A stretch of DNA of 64,000 nt from Streptomyces atratus (GTDB lineage Bacteria; Actinomycetota; Actinomycetes; Streptomycetales; Streptomycetaceae). How positions within the stretch are numbered: the stretch's first letter is position 1; the number at the start of each line of letters is the position of its first letter. The DNA is taken from assembly GCF_014648655.1 (NCBI RefSeq), contig NZ_BMRN01000024.1, positions 47,953 through 111,952 of the forward strand, in the 5' to 3' direction. Both the position numbers and the translations under genes were made by a program. Under the pieces are notes generated by a model. The model was given only the letters and a program-made list of their open reading frames with translations. It was not told where the DNA came from and ran no database searches. Positions 8,146 through 16,567 of this stretch are shown here, one piece after another.

Positions 8146-9744
8146 ATGCCCCGAACCGATGCCCCGTTCGTCACCCGTCGTGGCTTCATCGGCGCAGTTG
8201 GCGCGGCCTCCGTGCTCCTCGGTACCGGAGCCGTCGCGAGCAATACGGCAGTTGCCCAATCCCGGTCCGCAGCACGGGACTTCCCGTTCCGTGTAGGCGT
8301 CGGATCCGGTGACCCGCTGCCCGATTCCGTGGTGTTGTGGACCCGTCTGGCGACCGACCCGCTCGCCCCCGACGGCTCCGGCGGAATGCCGCCCCGTCCG
8401 GTCGCTGTCCGGTGGGAGGTCGCCGAGGACGAGCGGTTCCGTCGCGTGGTGAAGCGTGGCACCGTCACGGCGACGCCCGAACTCGGTCACTCCGTTCACC
8501 CGGAGGTGTGGGGCCTGCGTCCCGGCCGCGTGTACTGGTACCGCTTTCGTGTCGGTGGCCACATCAGCCAAGTGGGCCGCACCAGGACCGCTCCGTCGTA
8601 CCATGCCAGGCTCTCGTCGCTGTCCTTCGCGTTCGTCAGCTGTGCCAACTGGAGCGATGGCTTCTTCACGGGCTACCGCCACCTCGCGAACGAGGACATC
8701 GACCTCGTCGTCCACCTCGGCGACTACATCTACGAGTACGGCATCAACGCCACCGGCGGCGCCCGTAAGCAACCGATGGGCGGCGAGTTCCGGCCCGAGG
8801 CAACGGACTTGGCGCGGTACCGGCTGCAGTACGGGCTCTACAAGAGCGACCCCGACCTGATGGCCGTGCACGCCGCGCACCCCTTTGTGGCGACCCTCGA
8901 CGACCACGAGGTCGAGAACAATTGGGCCGACGAGTTCCCCGAGGCGTCGAGCCAGAGCAAGGGGGAGCTGTGGCTGCCGCGCCGTGCGGCGGCGTTCCAG
9001 GCCTACTACGAGAACCTGCCCTTCCGTGCCGGGTCGATCCCGGGCGGCGCCGACATGCGGATCTACCGCCGGTTGACCTACGGGAACCTGGTCGACTTCA
9101 ACGTCCTCGACACTCGGCAGTTCCGCGACGACCAGCCGTACGGTGACGGCACCCACGCCCCCGGACCGGAGAGCACCGACCCGTCGAAGACGATGATGGG
9201 CTTCGAGCAGGAGGCATGGCTTCTGGACAACTTCGCACGCTCGAAGGCCCGCTGGCAGGTGATCGCCAACCAGGTACCGATGGCCGAGGTCGACCTGGAC
9301 CCCACCGAGGCGAAACTGCTCTTCATGGACCCCTGGGACGGGTACGCCGCCAACCGTCGGCGCATCCTCGGCGGCGCTCTCGAACGCGACGTCGACAACC
9401 TGGTCGTGCTCAGCGGCGACCGTCATCAGAACAACGCCGCCAACCTGCTCCTCGACTACGACGACGAGCGCTCGCCGATCGTCGGCAGCGAGTTCGTCGG
9501 CACGTCGATCACCAGCTCCGGTGACGGCGTGGACATGAACGAGTGGGGGCGGACAGCCCTAGCCGCGAACCCGCACATGAAATTCTTCAACTCGCAGCGC
9601 GGCTACGTCCGGTGCAGCGTCACGAAGAACGAGTGGCGCAGCGACTTCCAGGTCATGCCGTACGTCAGCCGGCCGGATGCACCCATCTCGACACGGGCGA
9701 CGTACGTCATCGAGAACGGGGTGCCGGGTGTGCAGCCCGCATGA
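8146..9744 (+). CDS. phoD: Tat-exported alkaline phosphatase D
   Basis: A 532-residue PhoD-family phosphodiesterase/phosphomonoesterase that releases phosphate from organic phosphates outside the cell. The twin-arginine signal TRRGFIG at residues 10-16 precedes a hydrophobic stretch. The N-terminal PhoD domain starts at FRVGVGSGDPLPDSVVLW. The metallophosphatase core shows SCANWSDG, HLGDYIYEYG, LDDHEVENNW and LSGDRHQN with Fe/Ca-binding Asp, Cys and His residues. The ATG at 8146 is preferred over one at 8140 because AAAGGA then lies 6 nt upstream. Length is normal. It is monocistronic, with a terminator 10 nt after the stop. Family members are usually PhoP-controlled, but I could not read a clear PHO box here. 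Confidence 0.93.
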   Translation: MPRTDAPFVTRRGFIGAVGAASVLLGTGAVASNTAVAQSRSAARDFPFRVGVGSGDPLPDSVVLWTRLATDPLAPDGSGGMPPRPVAVRWEVAEDERFRRVVKRGTVTATPELGHSVHPEVWGLRPGRVYWYRFRVGGHISQVGRTRTAPSYHARLSSLSFAFVSCANWSDGFFTGYRHLANEDIDLVVHLGDYIYEYGINATGGARKQPMGGEFRPEATDLARYRLQYGLYKSDPDLMAVHAAHPFVATLDDHEVENNWADEFPEASSQSKGELWLPRRAAAFQAYYENLPFRAGSIPGGADMRIYRRLTYGNLVDFNVLDTRQFRDDQPYGDGTHAPGPESTDPSKTMMGFEQEAWLLDNFARSKARWQVIANQVPMAEVDLDPTEAKLLFMDPWDGYAANRRRILGGALERDVDNLVVLSGDRHQNNAANLLLDYDDERSPIVGSEFVGTSITSSGDGVDMNEWGRTALAANPHMKFFNSQRGYVRCSVTKNEWRSDFQVMPYVSRPDAPISTRATYVIENGVPGVQPA

Positions 9745-9753
9745 GGGTGCGGT

Positions 9754-9783
9754 GAGCGCCGGCACGCGGTACGGCCGGCGCTC
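9754..9783 (+). terminator. phoD terminator hairpin
   Basis: GAGCGCCGG (9754-9762) pairs perfectly with CCGGCGCTC (9775-9783) across a 12-nt loop, starting 10 nt after the phoD stop. There is no U-tract, as is common in Streptomyces terminators. Confidence 0.75.
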
Positions 9784-10640
9784 CGAGGCGGACCTCGACG
9801 CCACGCGGCCGAACGGCCGCAGCGCGTGCGACGCTGCCCGCCGGACCTGACCGACGGCGGGAAGAGGTCCGGCAGTCTCCATGAGCCGGTGTCCGAGGGG
9901 GAGCGCTCGAGCCCACTCGGACACCGGTGAAAAGACCTGTTGGTCAGGGCCTCTGCCTTCCGGCCGTGGACTCACCCCGCACAGGGCCCGCAGCGCTGCG
10001 AGACCCGGGTCAGACCTTGCCGGCGGTGAGAGCCCCGTGAGGTTCGGCAGAAGGTTGGGACGGCCGGTCCGGGCGTCCGTCACCACGCCGCTGGTGGCGC
10101 TCGACTTGATCGCGGTGACCGTCGCCGGGCTCGCCAAGATGGCCTCCAGCGGTCCGTAGCCGGTGGCCGGCGCCTCACCGCCGGGCAGGTCGGCCCGCAA
10201 GAATCGCCGGTCTTCCAGGTCGCTCACACCCGGACACCGTGACGCCATGACGTCCGGACGTGTTCCGGATGACGAATCAGAAACGGAGGCCGGTGTGCCC
10301 GGACCGGGCGGGCTGGTTTCGGCGTCACGGATTCGCATATCCGTTCACTGGTACGTCTGATCGATGGTCGGTGGTCTCCGACGTCGGCTGCCTGGCCGGT
10401 TTCGGGTCGCAGCCCACACCTCAAGGTGCGGCGATCCGGGGCCGGTTTTGTGTCATGGTGGGCTGATGGTCGCTTCACGATGTTGACTGAGTGGGGCCCG
10501 GTGGGAGTCGAATGGGAGATGATCACGGTGGATGTGAGTGAACCGAGGGTGACGGGAACGCGTTGCCCGGCGTCGCCCGTGGGTGGTGCCCCCCGAACCG
10601 GGACGCCGTCCAGCGGCGGTGCGCCCCAGGGAAACCGATC
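9784..10640. other. Long intergenic region after phoD
   Basis: About 860 nt. A minus-strand open frame (9559-10338) crosses the phoD end and has some protein-like text ('GPLEAILASPATVTAIKSS') but no recognised family, good start or coding partner, so I do not call it. The region contains a 12-bp perfect inverted repeat (see 9886-9927) and a CCCGGT-rich tail before the DUF6278-like gene. Confidence 0.35.
9886..9927. repeat. 12-bp perfect inverted repeat in long spacer
   Basis: CCGGTGTCCGAG (9886-9897) and CTCGGACACCGG (9916-9927) are exact reverse complements around an 18-nt loop containing GAGCGCTC, itself palindromic. It sits about 140 nt past phoD, too far for its terminator. It could be a structured RNA, a second terminator or an operator. 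Confidence 0.6.
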
Positions 10641-11081
10641 ATGAACATCCCTTTCTTGGACAGCTGGCGCAAGCGTCACGACGGTACGCGAGGGGCGGGG
10701 CTCGCAGCCGCCGTCGAGGCTGATCCTGAGGGTGTGGCCGACCTCCTCGCGGAGTGCGAGCTACTGCGTGTCCGGGCGGGGCAGCGGGGGCTCGAACTCG
10801 ATGACAGCCCGGCCTCGTTGGCGGCTCTCGATCAGTTGCCGCCGCGCTGGCGCGACGATCCCGAGGAGCTGCCCTGGCTGGGCAACGACGCGGGGCTGTA
10901 CCTGGGCACGGTTCTGGTGCGCAACGTCCCCGGTGCGGTCTGGAACATCTGGCCGAGCGGACAGCCCGTGGTGCGGCTTGCCTCGGGGCGGGAGATCGAT
11001 GTGGTCGAGGCCGGGCTGGACTGGGCGATCGCGGGCAGTCCCGAGCTCTCGCAGGTGTACTCGGAGTCGGCCGAGGGGTAG
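10641..11081 (+). CDS. DUF6278-like cytoplasmic protein
   Basis: A 146-residue soluble protein with no signal or membrane segment. The text 'LAAAVEADPEGVADLLAECE', 'DSPASLAALDQLPPRWRDDP', 'LPWLGNDAGLYLGTVLVR' and 'ASGREIDVVEAGLDWA' resembles a Streptomyces family I remember as DUF6278; the layout recalls immunity-type small domains. Function is unknown. The start at ATG 10641 gives AGGGAAA 8 nt upstream and the family N-terminus MNIPFLD; an upstream in-frame ATG at 10563 adds 26 low-complexity residues. The ABC transporter operon follows 123 nt later, across an AT-rich stretch (11085-11125) likely to hold its promoter. Confidence 0.65.
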   Translation: MNIPFLDSWRKRHDGTRGAGLAAAVEADPEGVADLLAECELLRVRAGQRGLELDDSPASLAALDQLPPRWRDDPEELPWLGNDAGLYLGTVLVRNVPGAVWNIWPSGQPVVRLASGREIDVVEAGLDWAIAGSPELSQVYSESAEG

Positions 11082-11204
11082 AACTCTCACTAAAACCGAA
11101 TAAGATGCCTTATATCCCATTTATGCGTGTCGGAGGCGAAGTCCCTTTTCGCGCTGGATAGTTTGCGCTGACCTCGACATAGCGACAAGTGGGTGGGGCA
11201 GCGT

Positions 11205-11948
11205 ATGGCCGTCGATCCGTTGATCGAGCTGCGGGACGTCAACAAGTTCTACGGGCAGCTGCACGTACTGCGGGACATCAACCTCACCGTCGGCCGCGGG
11301 GAGGTGGTGGTGGTCATCGGCCCCTCCGGCTCCGGTAAATCAACGCTCTGCCGGACCATCAACCGGCTGGAGACGATCGAGTCGGGTCACATCGTGATCG
11401 ACGGCAGACCTCTTCCCGAGGAGGGGAAGGGGCTGGCCCAGCTCCGGGCCGAAGTGGGCATGGTCTTCCAGTCGTTCAACCTGTTCGCGCACAAGACCGT
11501 GCTGGCCAATGTCTCGCTCGCCCAGCTCAAGGTCCGCAAGCGGAAGAAGGACGACGCCGACCGGCGCTCCCGGGAACTGCTGGAGCGGGTCGGACTCGCC
11601 TCACAGGCCGAGAAGTTCCCCGCCCAGCTCTCCGGCGGCCAGCAGCAGCGGGTCGCCATCGCGCGCGCCCTCGCCATGGACCCCAAGGCACTGCTCTTCG
11701 ACGAGCCCACCTCGGCGCTCGACCCGGAGATGATCAACGAGGTGCTGGAGGTCATGCAGCAGCTCGCCCGGGACGGCATGACCATGGTCGTCGTCACGCA
11801 TGAGATGGGCTTCGCCCGCTCCGCGGCCAACCGCGTGGTCTTCATGGCCGACGGCCGCGTCGTCGAGGACCGCACTCCCGAGGCGTTCTTCACCGCTCCC
11901 GAGAGTGACCGCGCCAAGGACTTCCTGTCCAAGATCCTCAAGCACTGA
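11205..11948 (+). CDS. gluA: Glutamate-type amino-acid ABC transporter ATPase
   Basis: A 247-residue ABC ATPase that powers uptake of a polar amino acid. Walker A GPSGSGKS starts at residue 39; the Q-loop is in VFQSFNLF, the signature is LSGGQQQR, Walker B is ALLFDEPTSALD and the H-loop His is in VVTHEMG. The sequence belongs to the polar amino-acid (GlnQ/GluA) subfamily. ATG 11205 (MAVDPLIELRDVNKFYG) is the family start, with GGTGGGG upstream. It is the first of a four-gene operon with its own binding protein and two permeases, matching the GluABCD glutamate uptake system of actinobacteria. Substrate specificity is inferred, not shown. Confidence 0.9.
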   Translation: MAVDPLIELRDVNKFYGQLHVLRDINLTVGRGEVVVVIGPSGSGKSTLCRTINRLETIESGHIVIDGRPLPEEGKGLAQLRAEVGMVFQSFNLFAHKTVLANVSLAQLKVRKRKKDDADRRSRELLERVGLASQAEKFPAQLSGGQQQRVAIARALAMDPKALLFDEPTSALDPEMINEVLEVMQQLARDGMTMVVVTHEMGFARSAANRVVFMADGRVVEDRTPEAFFTAPESDRAKDFLSKILKH

Positions 11949-11959
11949 CGGGGAGCTCC

Positions 11960-12874
11960 GTGTTGCGTACGAGAAGATTTCTGGCCGCCTGCGCCGGTCT
12001 CCTGCTGGCCGTGCTCGCCGCCGGTTGCGGCAAGGAGGGCAGCCCGCCGGTGAAGGGCCCGAAGCCCGAGCAGCTGCCCGTGTACAAGGTCGACACCAGC
12101 TTCCGGCTGCCCGAATCACCGACCTGGAAGAAGGCGAAGAAGCGCGGATACCTCAGGGTCGGGGCCAAGGAGGACCAGCCCTACCTGGGCGAGAAGGACC
12201 CGGCCACCGGCGTCTACTCCGGCTTCGACATCGAGATCGCCAAGATGATGTCGGCCTCGCTCGGCTTCGACCCGAAGACGATCCGCTTCAGGACCATCGC
12301 CTCCGCCAACCGTGAGACGGCGCTTCAGAACGGCCAGATCGACTACTACGTCGGCACCTACACCATCAACGCCATGCGCAAGAAGCTCGTCGGCTTCGCC
12401 GGGCCCTACTTCATGGCCGGGCAGTCTCTGCTCGTCCGCACCGACGAACACGACATCAACGGCCCTCAGGACCTGGCCGGCAGGACGGTCTGCTCGGCGG
12501 CCGGATCGACCCCGTACCAGCGCATCGCCGCCGACTACCCGAAGGCGATCCTGGTCGCCTACGACACGTACTCGATCTGCGTCGACAACCTGCTGACGTA
12601 CCAGGTCGACGCCGTCACCACCGACGACGCGATCCTGCTGGGCTTCGCCGCCAAGGCGCCCAAGGAGCTGAAGGTGGTGGGCAAGCCGTTCTCCGAGGAG
12701 CCGTACGGCATCGGCGTCCCGCGCAGCGACAACGCGCTGCGGTTCGCCCTCAACGACGCACTGGAGGCGAACGAGAGGAACGGCAACTGGAAGAGGGCGT
12801 TCGAGGCCACACTCGGTCTGTCCGGGGTGCCCGCGCCGACTCCGCCGCCCATCGACCGCTACCCGGCGACCTGA
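11960..12874 (+). CDS. gluB: Glutamate-binding lipoprotein
   Basis: A 304-residue type 3 solute-binding protein. The signal peptide ends in the lipobox LAAGC with Cys23 as lipidation site, so it is anchored outside the membrane. The SBP_bac_3 fold is visible in 'YLRVGAKEDQPYLGEKDP', 'GFDIEIAKMM', 'NGQIDYYVGTYTINAMRK', 'FAGPYFMAGQSLLV' and 'AVTTDDAILLGFA'. The GTG start has GGGAG 6 nt upstream and lies 11 nt after gluA. In the operon it delivers substrate to GluC/GluD. Confidence 0.9.
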   Translation: MLRTRRFLAACAGLLLAVLAAGCGKEGSPPVKGPKPEQLPVYKVDTSFRLPESPTWKKAKKRGYLRVGAKEDQPYLGEKDPATGVYSGFDIEIAKMMSASLGFDPKTIRFRTIASANRETALQNGQIDYYVGTYTINAMRKKLVGFAGPYFMAGQSLLVRTDEHDINGPQDLAGRTVCSAAGSTPYQRIAADYPKAILVAYDTYSICVDNLLTYQVDAVTTDDAILLGFAAKAPKELKVVGKPFSEEPYGIGVPRSDNALRFALNDALEANERNGNWKRAFEATLGLSGVPAPTPPPIDRYPAT

Positions 12875-12891
12875 GAGGGCGGGCATCGACC

Positions 12892-13536
12892 ATGGACGTA
12901 CTCACACAGAATTTCTCGCTCTACGGCAAGGGCTTTCTCGGCACGGTCGAGCTGACCGTCTACTCCTCGATCCTGGCCCTGCTCCTCGGCTTCTTCATGG
13001 CCTCATGCCGGGTGGCTCCCGTCGGCTCGCTCCGGGTGTTCGGCACGGTCTGGGTGACGGTGCTGCGCAACACCCCGCTGACGCTGCTCTTCTTCGCGGT
13101 CCTGCTCGGACTGCCGCGCTTCGGCCTGGTGCTTCCCTTCAAGGTCTTCGCGGTCCTCGCGCTCGGCTGCTACACCTCCGCGTTCATCTGCGAGGTGCTG
13201 CGCTCCGGCATCAACACCGTGCCGACGGGGCAGGGCGAGGCAGCCCGCAGTCTCGGCATGACGTTCGGTCAGACGCTGAACAACATCGTGCTGCCGCAGG
13301 CGTTCCGTTCGGTGATCCCGCCGATCGGCTCGACACTCATCGCCCTCGCCAAGAACTCGGCGATCGCCGGGGCCTTCAGCGTGACCGAGCTGCTCGGCAC
13401 CTACAAGACCCTCAACGAGCTGGGTTACAGCATCATCTGGACCTTCGTCTGGATCGCCGTCGGCTACCTGATCATCACCCTGTCCATCAGTGCGCTCTTC
13501 AATGTGCTGGAGAAGCGCTGGGGAGTCGCCCGATGA
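12892..13536 (+). CDS. gluC: Glutamate-type ABC permease 1
   Basis: A 214-residue integral membrane protein of the HisM/GlnP permease family. About five helices are predicted, and the ATPase-coupling EAA loop is 'GEAARSLGMTFGQTLNNIVLPQAF' (residues ~118-141). The family hallmark 'RNTPLTLLFF' is present in the second helix region. It starts 17 nt after gluB, and its stop overlaps the gluD start (ATGA), implying translational coupling and a GluC/GluD heterodimer. Confidence 0.9.
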   Translation: MDVLTQNFSLYGKGFLGTVELTVYSSILALLLGFFMASCRVAPVGSLRVFGTVWVTVLRNTPLTLLFFAVLLGLPRFGLVLPFKVFAVLALGCYTSAFICEVLRSGINTVPTGQGEAARSLGMTFGQTLNNIVLPQAFRSVIPPIGSTLIALAKNSAIAGAFSVTELLGTYKTLNELGYSIIWTFVWIAVGYLIITLSISALFNVLEKRWGVAR

Positions 13537-14405
13537 CCACCCACACCGCGCCGTCCCCCACCGCGCTCTACGACATCCCGGGCCCGGTCACCCGTAAACG
13601 CCACCGCTTGTACGGGTTCGTCTCGACGGTCCTGATCCTCGCCCTGGTCGGCTGGGTCATCCATCTGCTCTTCGACACCGAACAGTTCACCAGCGCCAAA
13701 TGGACACCCTTCGAGTACAAGGGCATTCAGGAGCTGCTGCTGCGCGGACTGGGCAACACGCTCAAGGCGTTCGCGTACGCCGCCGTGCTCTCCCTCGTGC
13801 TCGGGGCGGTGCTCGCCGTCGGCCGGCTCTCCGACCACCGGGTCGTGCGCTGGGTCTCGACGCTGCTGGTCGAGTTCTTCCGGGCCATGCCCGTTCTGGT
13901 GATGATCTTCTTCATCTTCGTGGCGCTGAAGGTGCAGCCGCTGCCCGCGCTGGTCACCGGTCTGACCCTGTACAACGGCTCGGTGCTCGCCGAGGTGTTC
14001 CGTACCGGAATCAATTCGGTGGAGCGCGGCCAGCGCGAGGCCGCGTACGCCCTGGGGATGCGCAAGACGCAGGTCACCACGTTCGTACTGGCCCCGCAGG
14101 CGGTGCGTGCCATGCTGCCCACGATCATCAGCCAGCTGGTGGTGGCGCTGAAGGACACCTCGCTCGGCTATCTGATCACCTACGAGGAATTCCTCCACGC
14201 GGGCAAGCTCATCGCGTCCAACCTCGACTACGATCTTCCCTTCATCCCTGTGGTGATGGTGATCTCGCCGATCTACATCGGGATGTGCATGCTGCTCTCC
14301 TGGTTCGCGACCTGGGTGGCCAAGCGGGAGCGGCGCAATCCGAAGACGAAGGCCGTGGAGGTCGCACCGGCCGAACCAGGAACGCTGCTGCCGGGAGTGC
14401 AGTAG
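13533..14405 (+). CDS. gluD: Glutamate-type ABC permease 2
   Basis: A 290-residue permease with an N-terminal cytoplasmic tail (~30 residues), one extra helix at 30-50, and a periplasm-facing loop (HLLFDTEQFTSAKWTPFEY) before the core. The EAA loop is 'REAAYALGMRKTQVTTFVLAP', split here by family position, and 'VEFFRAMPVLVMIFFIF' matches the RxxPxLxxxFF hallmark. The ATG 13533 overlaps the gluC stop. It ends the operon; a stem-loop lies just past the stop. Confidence 0.9.
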   Translation: MTTHTAPSPTALYDIPGPVTRKRHRLYGFVSTVLILALVGWVIHLLFDTEQFTSAKWTPFEYKGIQELLLRGLGNTLKAFAYAAVLSLVLGAVLAVGRLSDHRVVRWVSTLLVEFFRAMPVLVMIFFIFVALKVQPLPALVTGLTLYNGSVLAEVFRTGINSVERGQREAAYALGMRKTQVTTFVLAPQAVRAMLPTIISQLVVALKDTSLGYLITYEEFLHAGKLIASNLDYDLPFIPVVMVISPIYIGMCMLLSWFATWVAKRERRNPKTKAVEVAPAEPGTLLPGVQ

Positions 14406-14407
14406 CC

Positions 14408-14431
14408 GGGACCCGCTGCGAAGCGGGCCCC
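14408..14431 (+). terminator. gluABCD operon terminator
   Basis: CCCGCT / AGCGGG around GCGA, extended by flanking G/C pairs with one mismatch, begins a few bases after the gluD stop. Confidence 0.6.
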
Positions 14432-14464
14432 GAGGGGCAGTGCCCGCCCGGCAGCAGCCGGTGA

Positions 14465-14982
14465 TCACTTCTCGCGCAAGGGAACGGACACGTACGACGG
14501 GTCCGCCCGGGGCGAGGAGAAGGTCAGCTGTGGGCCGGCCGGGTCGTGCTCGATGTACAGCGGGTCGACGGTGTCGATCACCAGGGTGAGTCGGTGACCG
14601 GCGGGCCCGCGACCTCGATGTCGCCGCCGGAGAGCCAGAGGCCCCGCGAGGTGTAACTGACCACCACATAGCCGGAGTCGGCGAGCTGCTGGGCCTGGGC
14701 GAGGTACTCGACCTGTGGCAGGCCCCAGCTGGTGGGCAGCACGATCAGTGGATGCCGCTCGCCCGGCTGCGCACCGGCGGCCGTGAACACATTGCCCTTG
14801 AGCGTGATCCCGCCGGAGCCGGGGATGTCGTAGAACCCCAGGCCCGGAGCGGACGCCGCCACCGCTGCGGCGGCGGGCCGGGCGGTGGCCGCCGGGGCCG
14901 CGCCGAGGGCGGCTCCGGCGAGCAGGACGGCGGCCGTTCCGATGGAAGCGGTGGTGCGCAGAGCCGGGTACGGGCGTGCCAC
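14465..14982 (-). pseudogene. Secreted X-Pro dipeptidyl-peptidase-like gene with large internal deletion
   Basis: The minus strand starts as a normal secreted protein: a signal peptide in residues 1-35, then 'GGITLKGNVFTAAGAQPGER', 'PLIVLPTSWGLPQVEYLAQA' and 'YVVVSYTSRGLWLSGGDIEV', the beginning of an S15/CocE-type peptidase. After 'AGPP' it jumps, out of frame, to 'AGHRLTLVIDTVDPLYIEHD' and 'GPQLTFSSPRADPSYVSVPL', which is the extreme C-terminus of the same family. Roughly 350-400 residues, including the whole catalytic core, are missing at the junction near 14595-14605. The gene cannot make an active enzyme. The junction lies in GGGCCCGC-rich sequence, consistent with a slip or recombination deletion. 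Confidence 0.7.
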
Positions 14983-15118
14983 GGGTCACTCCTCACGCGT
15001 GCCGGTGCAAAGTGACCCGACGGTAACCCTGGCTCCTTACTCGTGGTAACTCGTCGTAAGTCGCGTGAGAGCAACGATTATTGGATGCGGTGTCAGTAAC
15101 GCGGCGCAGCGGTGCGGC

Positions 15119-16342
15119 TCACTTCAGCGCGCTCTTCGCCTGCCAGTCGGACCATGTCACATTCCACGCCCCGTACCCGTTGCCCTCCGCGACCGTGCCC
15201 TTGGCGTCCGCGCCGGTGATCTCGAACGGGTCGCCGACCCGCACCTGCTGGTACAGCGCACCGGCATTGGCGTCGCTCATTCCGACACAGCCCGAACTGT
15301 GGTTGGCCACCCCGAAGTAGGCCGCGTTCCACGGCGCCGCGTGGGCGTACATCCCCGACCAGGTCAGCCGCATCGACGAGTCGACCATCTTGTCGTAGGC
15401 GTCGCCGAGACCGACCGTCTCGGAGCGCATGTTGATCGTGCCCTCCTTGGCCATCAGCACGGCCGTGCCGCGCCAGGACGCCTTCTCGCCGCCCGGGGTG
15501 CCGGCCGACATGGGCACGTCCATGACGGTCTTTCCGTCCCGCTTCAGCGCCAGCCGGTGGCGGTCGAGGTCGACCTTGACCACCTGGTCGGTTCCGATGG
15601 TGAAGGTGGTCCTGTAGTCGCGGACGAACCAGCCGCCGGACGGGCCCGAGTCGATTCCGTTGAGGTCGGCGTCGAGCGTGACCTTCGTACCGGACTTCCA
15701 GTACTCCTTGGGCCGCCAGTCGACGCGGTCCTTGCCGGAGTAGTCCTGCAGCCAGCCCCAGGAGCCCTCGGTGTTGTTCGAGGTGGAGACCTTCAGGGCC
15801 TTCTCGACCGCGGCCCTGTCCTTCACCGGGTTGTCGAAGACGATCGACAGGGGCTGGGCGATGCCGACCGTGGTGTTCTTGCCGGGGGCCAGCGTCAGCT
15901 TGTTGACCTTGTCGGCCCCGGCGGTGGTGAACCCGGCCTTGTCGCTGCCGCCCTCGGTGTCCTTCGCCTCGACGCTGTACGTGGTGCCCGGAGCGGCCGG
16001 CCGGTCGGACGTCCAGGTCCTGCCGTCGGCGGATATCCGGCCGGTGAGCGCGTCCCCCTCGGCTGCGCTCACCGTGACCGTCTTGAGCTTGCCGCTGCCG
16101 AGGGTCACCTCCACCGGCTTGCCGGGAGTGGCTCTGCCGCCCTGGAGGTTCACCGAGATCTTGGTGTCCTGTGCCGGCGCCTTCCCGGCCACATGCCCCG
16201 ATCCCTTGCCCGAGTCCGATGTGGACGCGCCGGAACAGGCAGTGAGCGTGGCGCCGAGCACCGCGGTACCCGCGATCAGGGTGAGCCGGACCGGGCGGCC
16301 GAGCGGGGCGGTACGGCGCATGCGCCGGCGTGCAGAGATCAA
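15119..16342 (-). CDS. Lipoprotein L,D-transpeptidase
   Basis: A 407-residue YkuD-family enzyme that forms 3-3 peptidoglycan cross-links outside the membrane. The lipobox LTAC places the lipidated Cys at 36. Two Ig-like domains follow (~50-150 and ~150-270). The YkuD catalytic domain runs ~275-395 with 'HAAPWNAAYFGVANHSSGC', where the nucleophilic Cys352 lies in SSGCVGM. I choose TTG 16342-16340 as start because GGAGG lies 8 nt upstream and the signal then has a normal length; an internal ATG (16321) has no ribosome binding site. It matches mycobacterial LdtMt2-type layout. It stands alone but beside other envelope genes. Confidence 0.87.
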   Translation of the reverse strand: MISARRRMRRTAPLGRPVRLTLIAGTAVLGATLTACSGASTSDSGKGSGHVAGKAPAQDTKISVNLQGGRATPGKPVEVTLGSGKLKTVTVSAAEGDALTGRISADGRTWTSDRPAAPGTTYSVEAKDTEGGSDKAGFTTAGADKVNKLTLAPGKNTTVGIAQPLSIVFDNPVKDRAAVEKALKVSTSNNTEGSWGWLQDYSGKDRVDWRPKEYWKSGTKVTLDADLNGIDSGPSGGWFVRDYRTTFTIGTDQVVKVDLDRHRLALKRDGKTVMDVPMSAGTPGGEKASWRGTAVLMAKEGTINMRSETVGLGDAYDKMVDSSMRLTWSGMYAHAAPWNAAYFGVANHSSGCVGMSDANAGALYQQVRVGDPFEITGADAKGTVAEGNGYGAWNVTWSDWQAKSALK

Positions 16343-16567
16343 CGGAAAAACCTCCAAGGCATTGCTTCTCGTCGGTGGAGAGGTATTCACCCGACGATAG
16401 GTTCCGCAAATCGGCCGAAAACCGGGAAATCCCCTGTGTGACATGGGCCGCAGCGCAACGGTCATCGTCCGGTCACATTCGCCGCTCGGCTCCGTCATGG
16501 ACCGCTGTGAGCATCCTGTGCAGCCCCGCAGAGCCGACAGCGGGGCGGACCAGGGAGGGCCACGAAC

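Noticed and set aside
8104..9426. Long minus-strand open frame opposite phoD
   Set aside because: It is the Val/Arg/Gly-rich mirror of a strongly coding plus-strand gene with clear PhoD motifs; it has no family features of its own.
9559..10338. Minus-strand frame in the phoD downstream region
   Set aside because: A few protein-like stretches, but it overlaps the phoD 3' end by ~185 nt, lacks a good start and matches no family I know.
15065..16441. 458-codon plus-strand frame opposite the L,D-transpeptidase
   Set aside because: It is the antisense shadow of a gene with lipobox and YkuD catalytic Cys, and it has no ribosome site.
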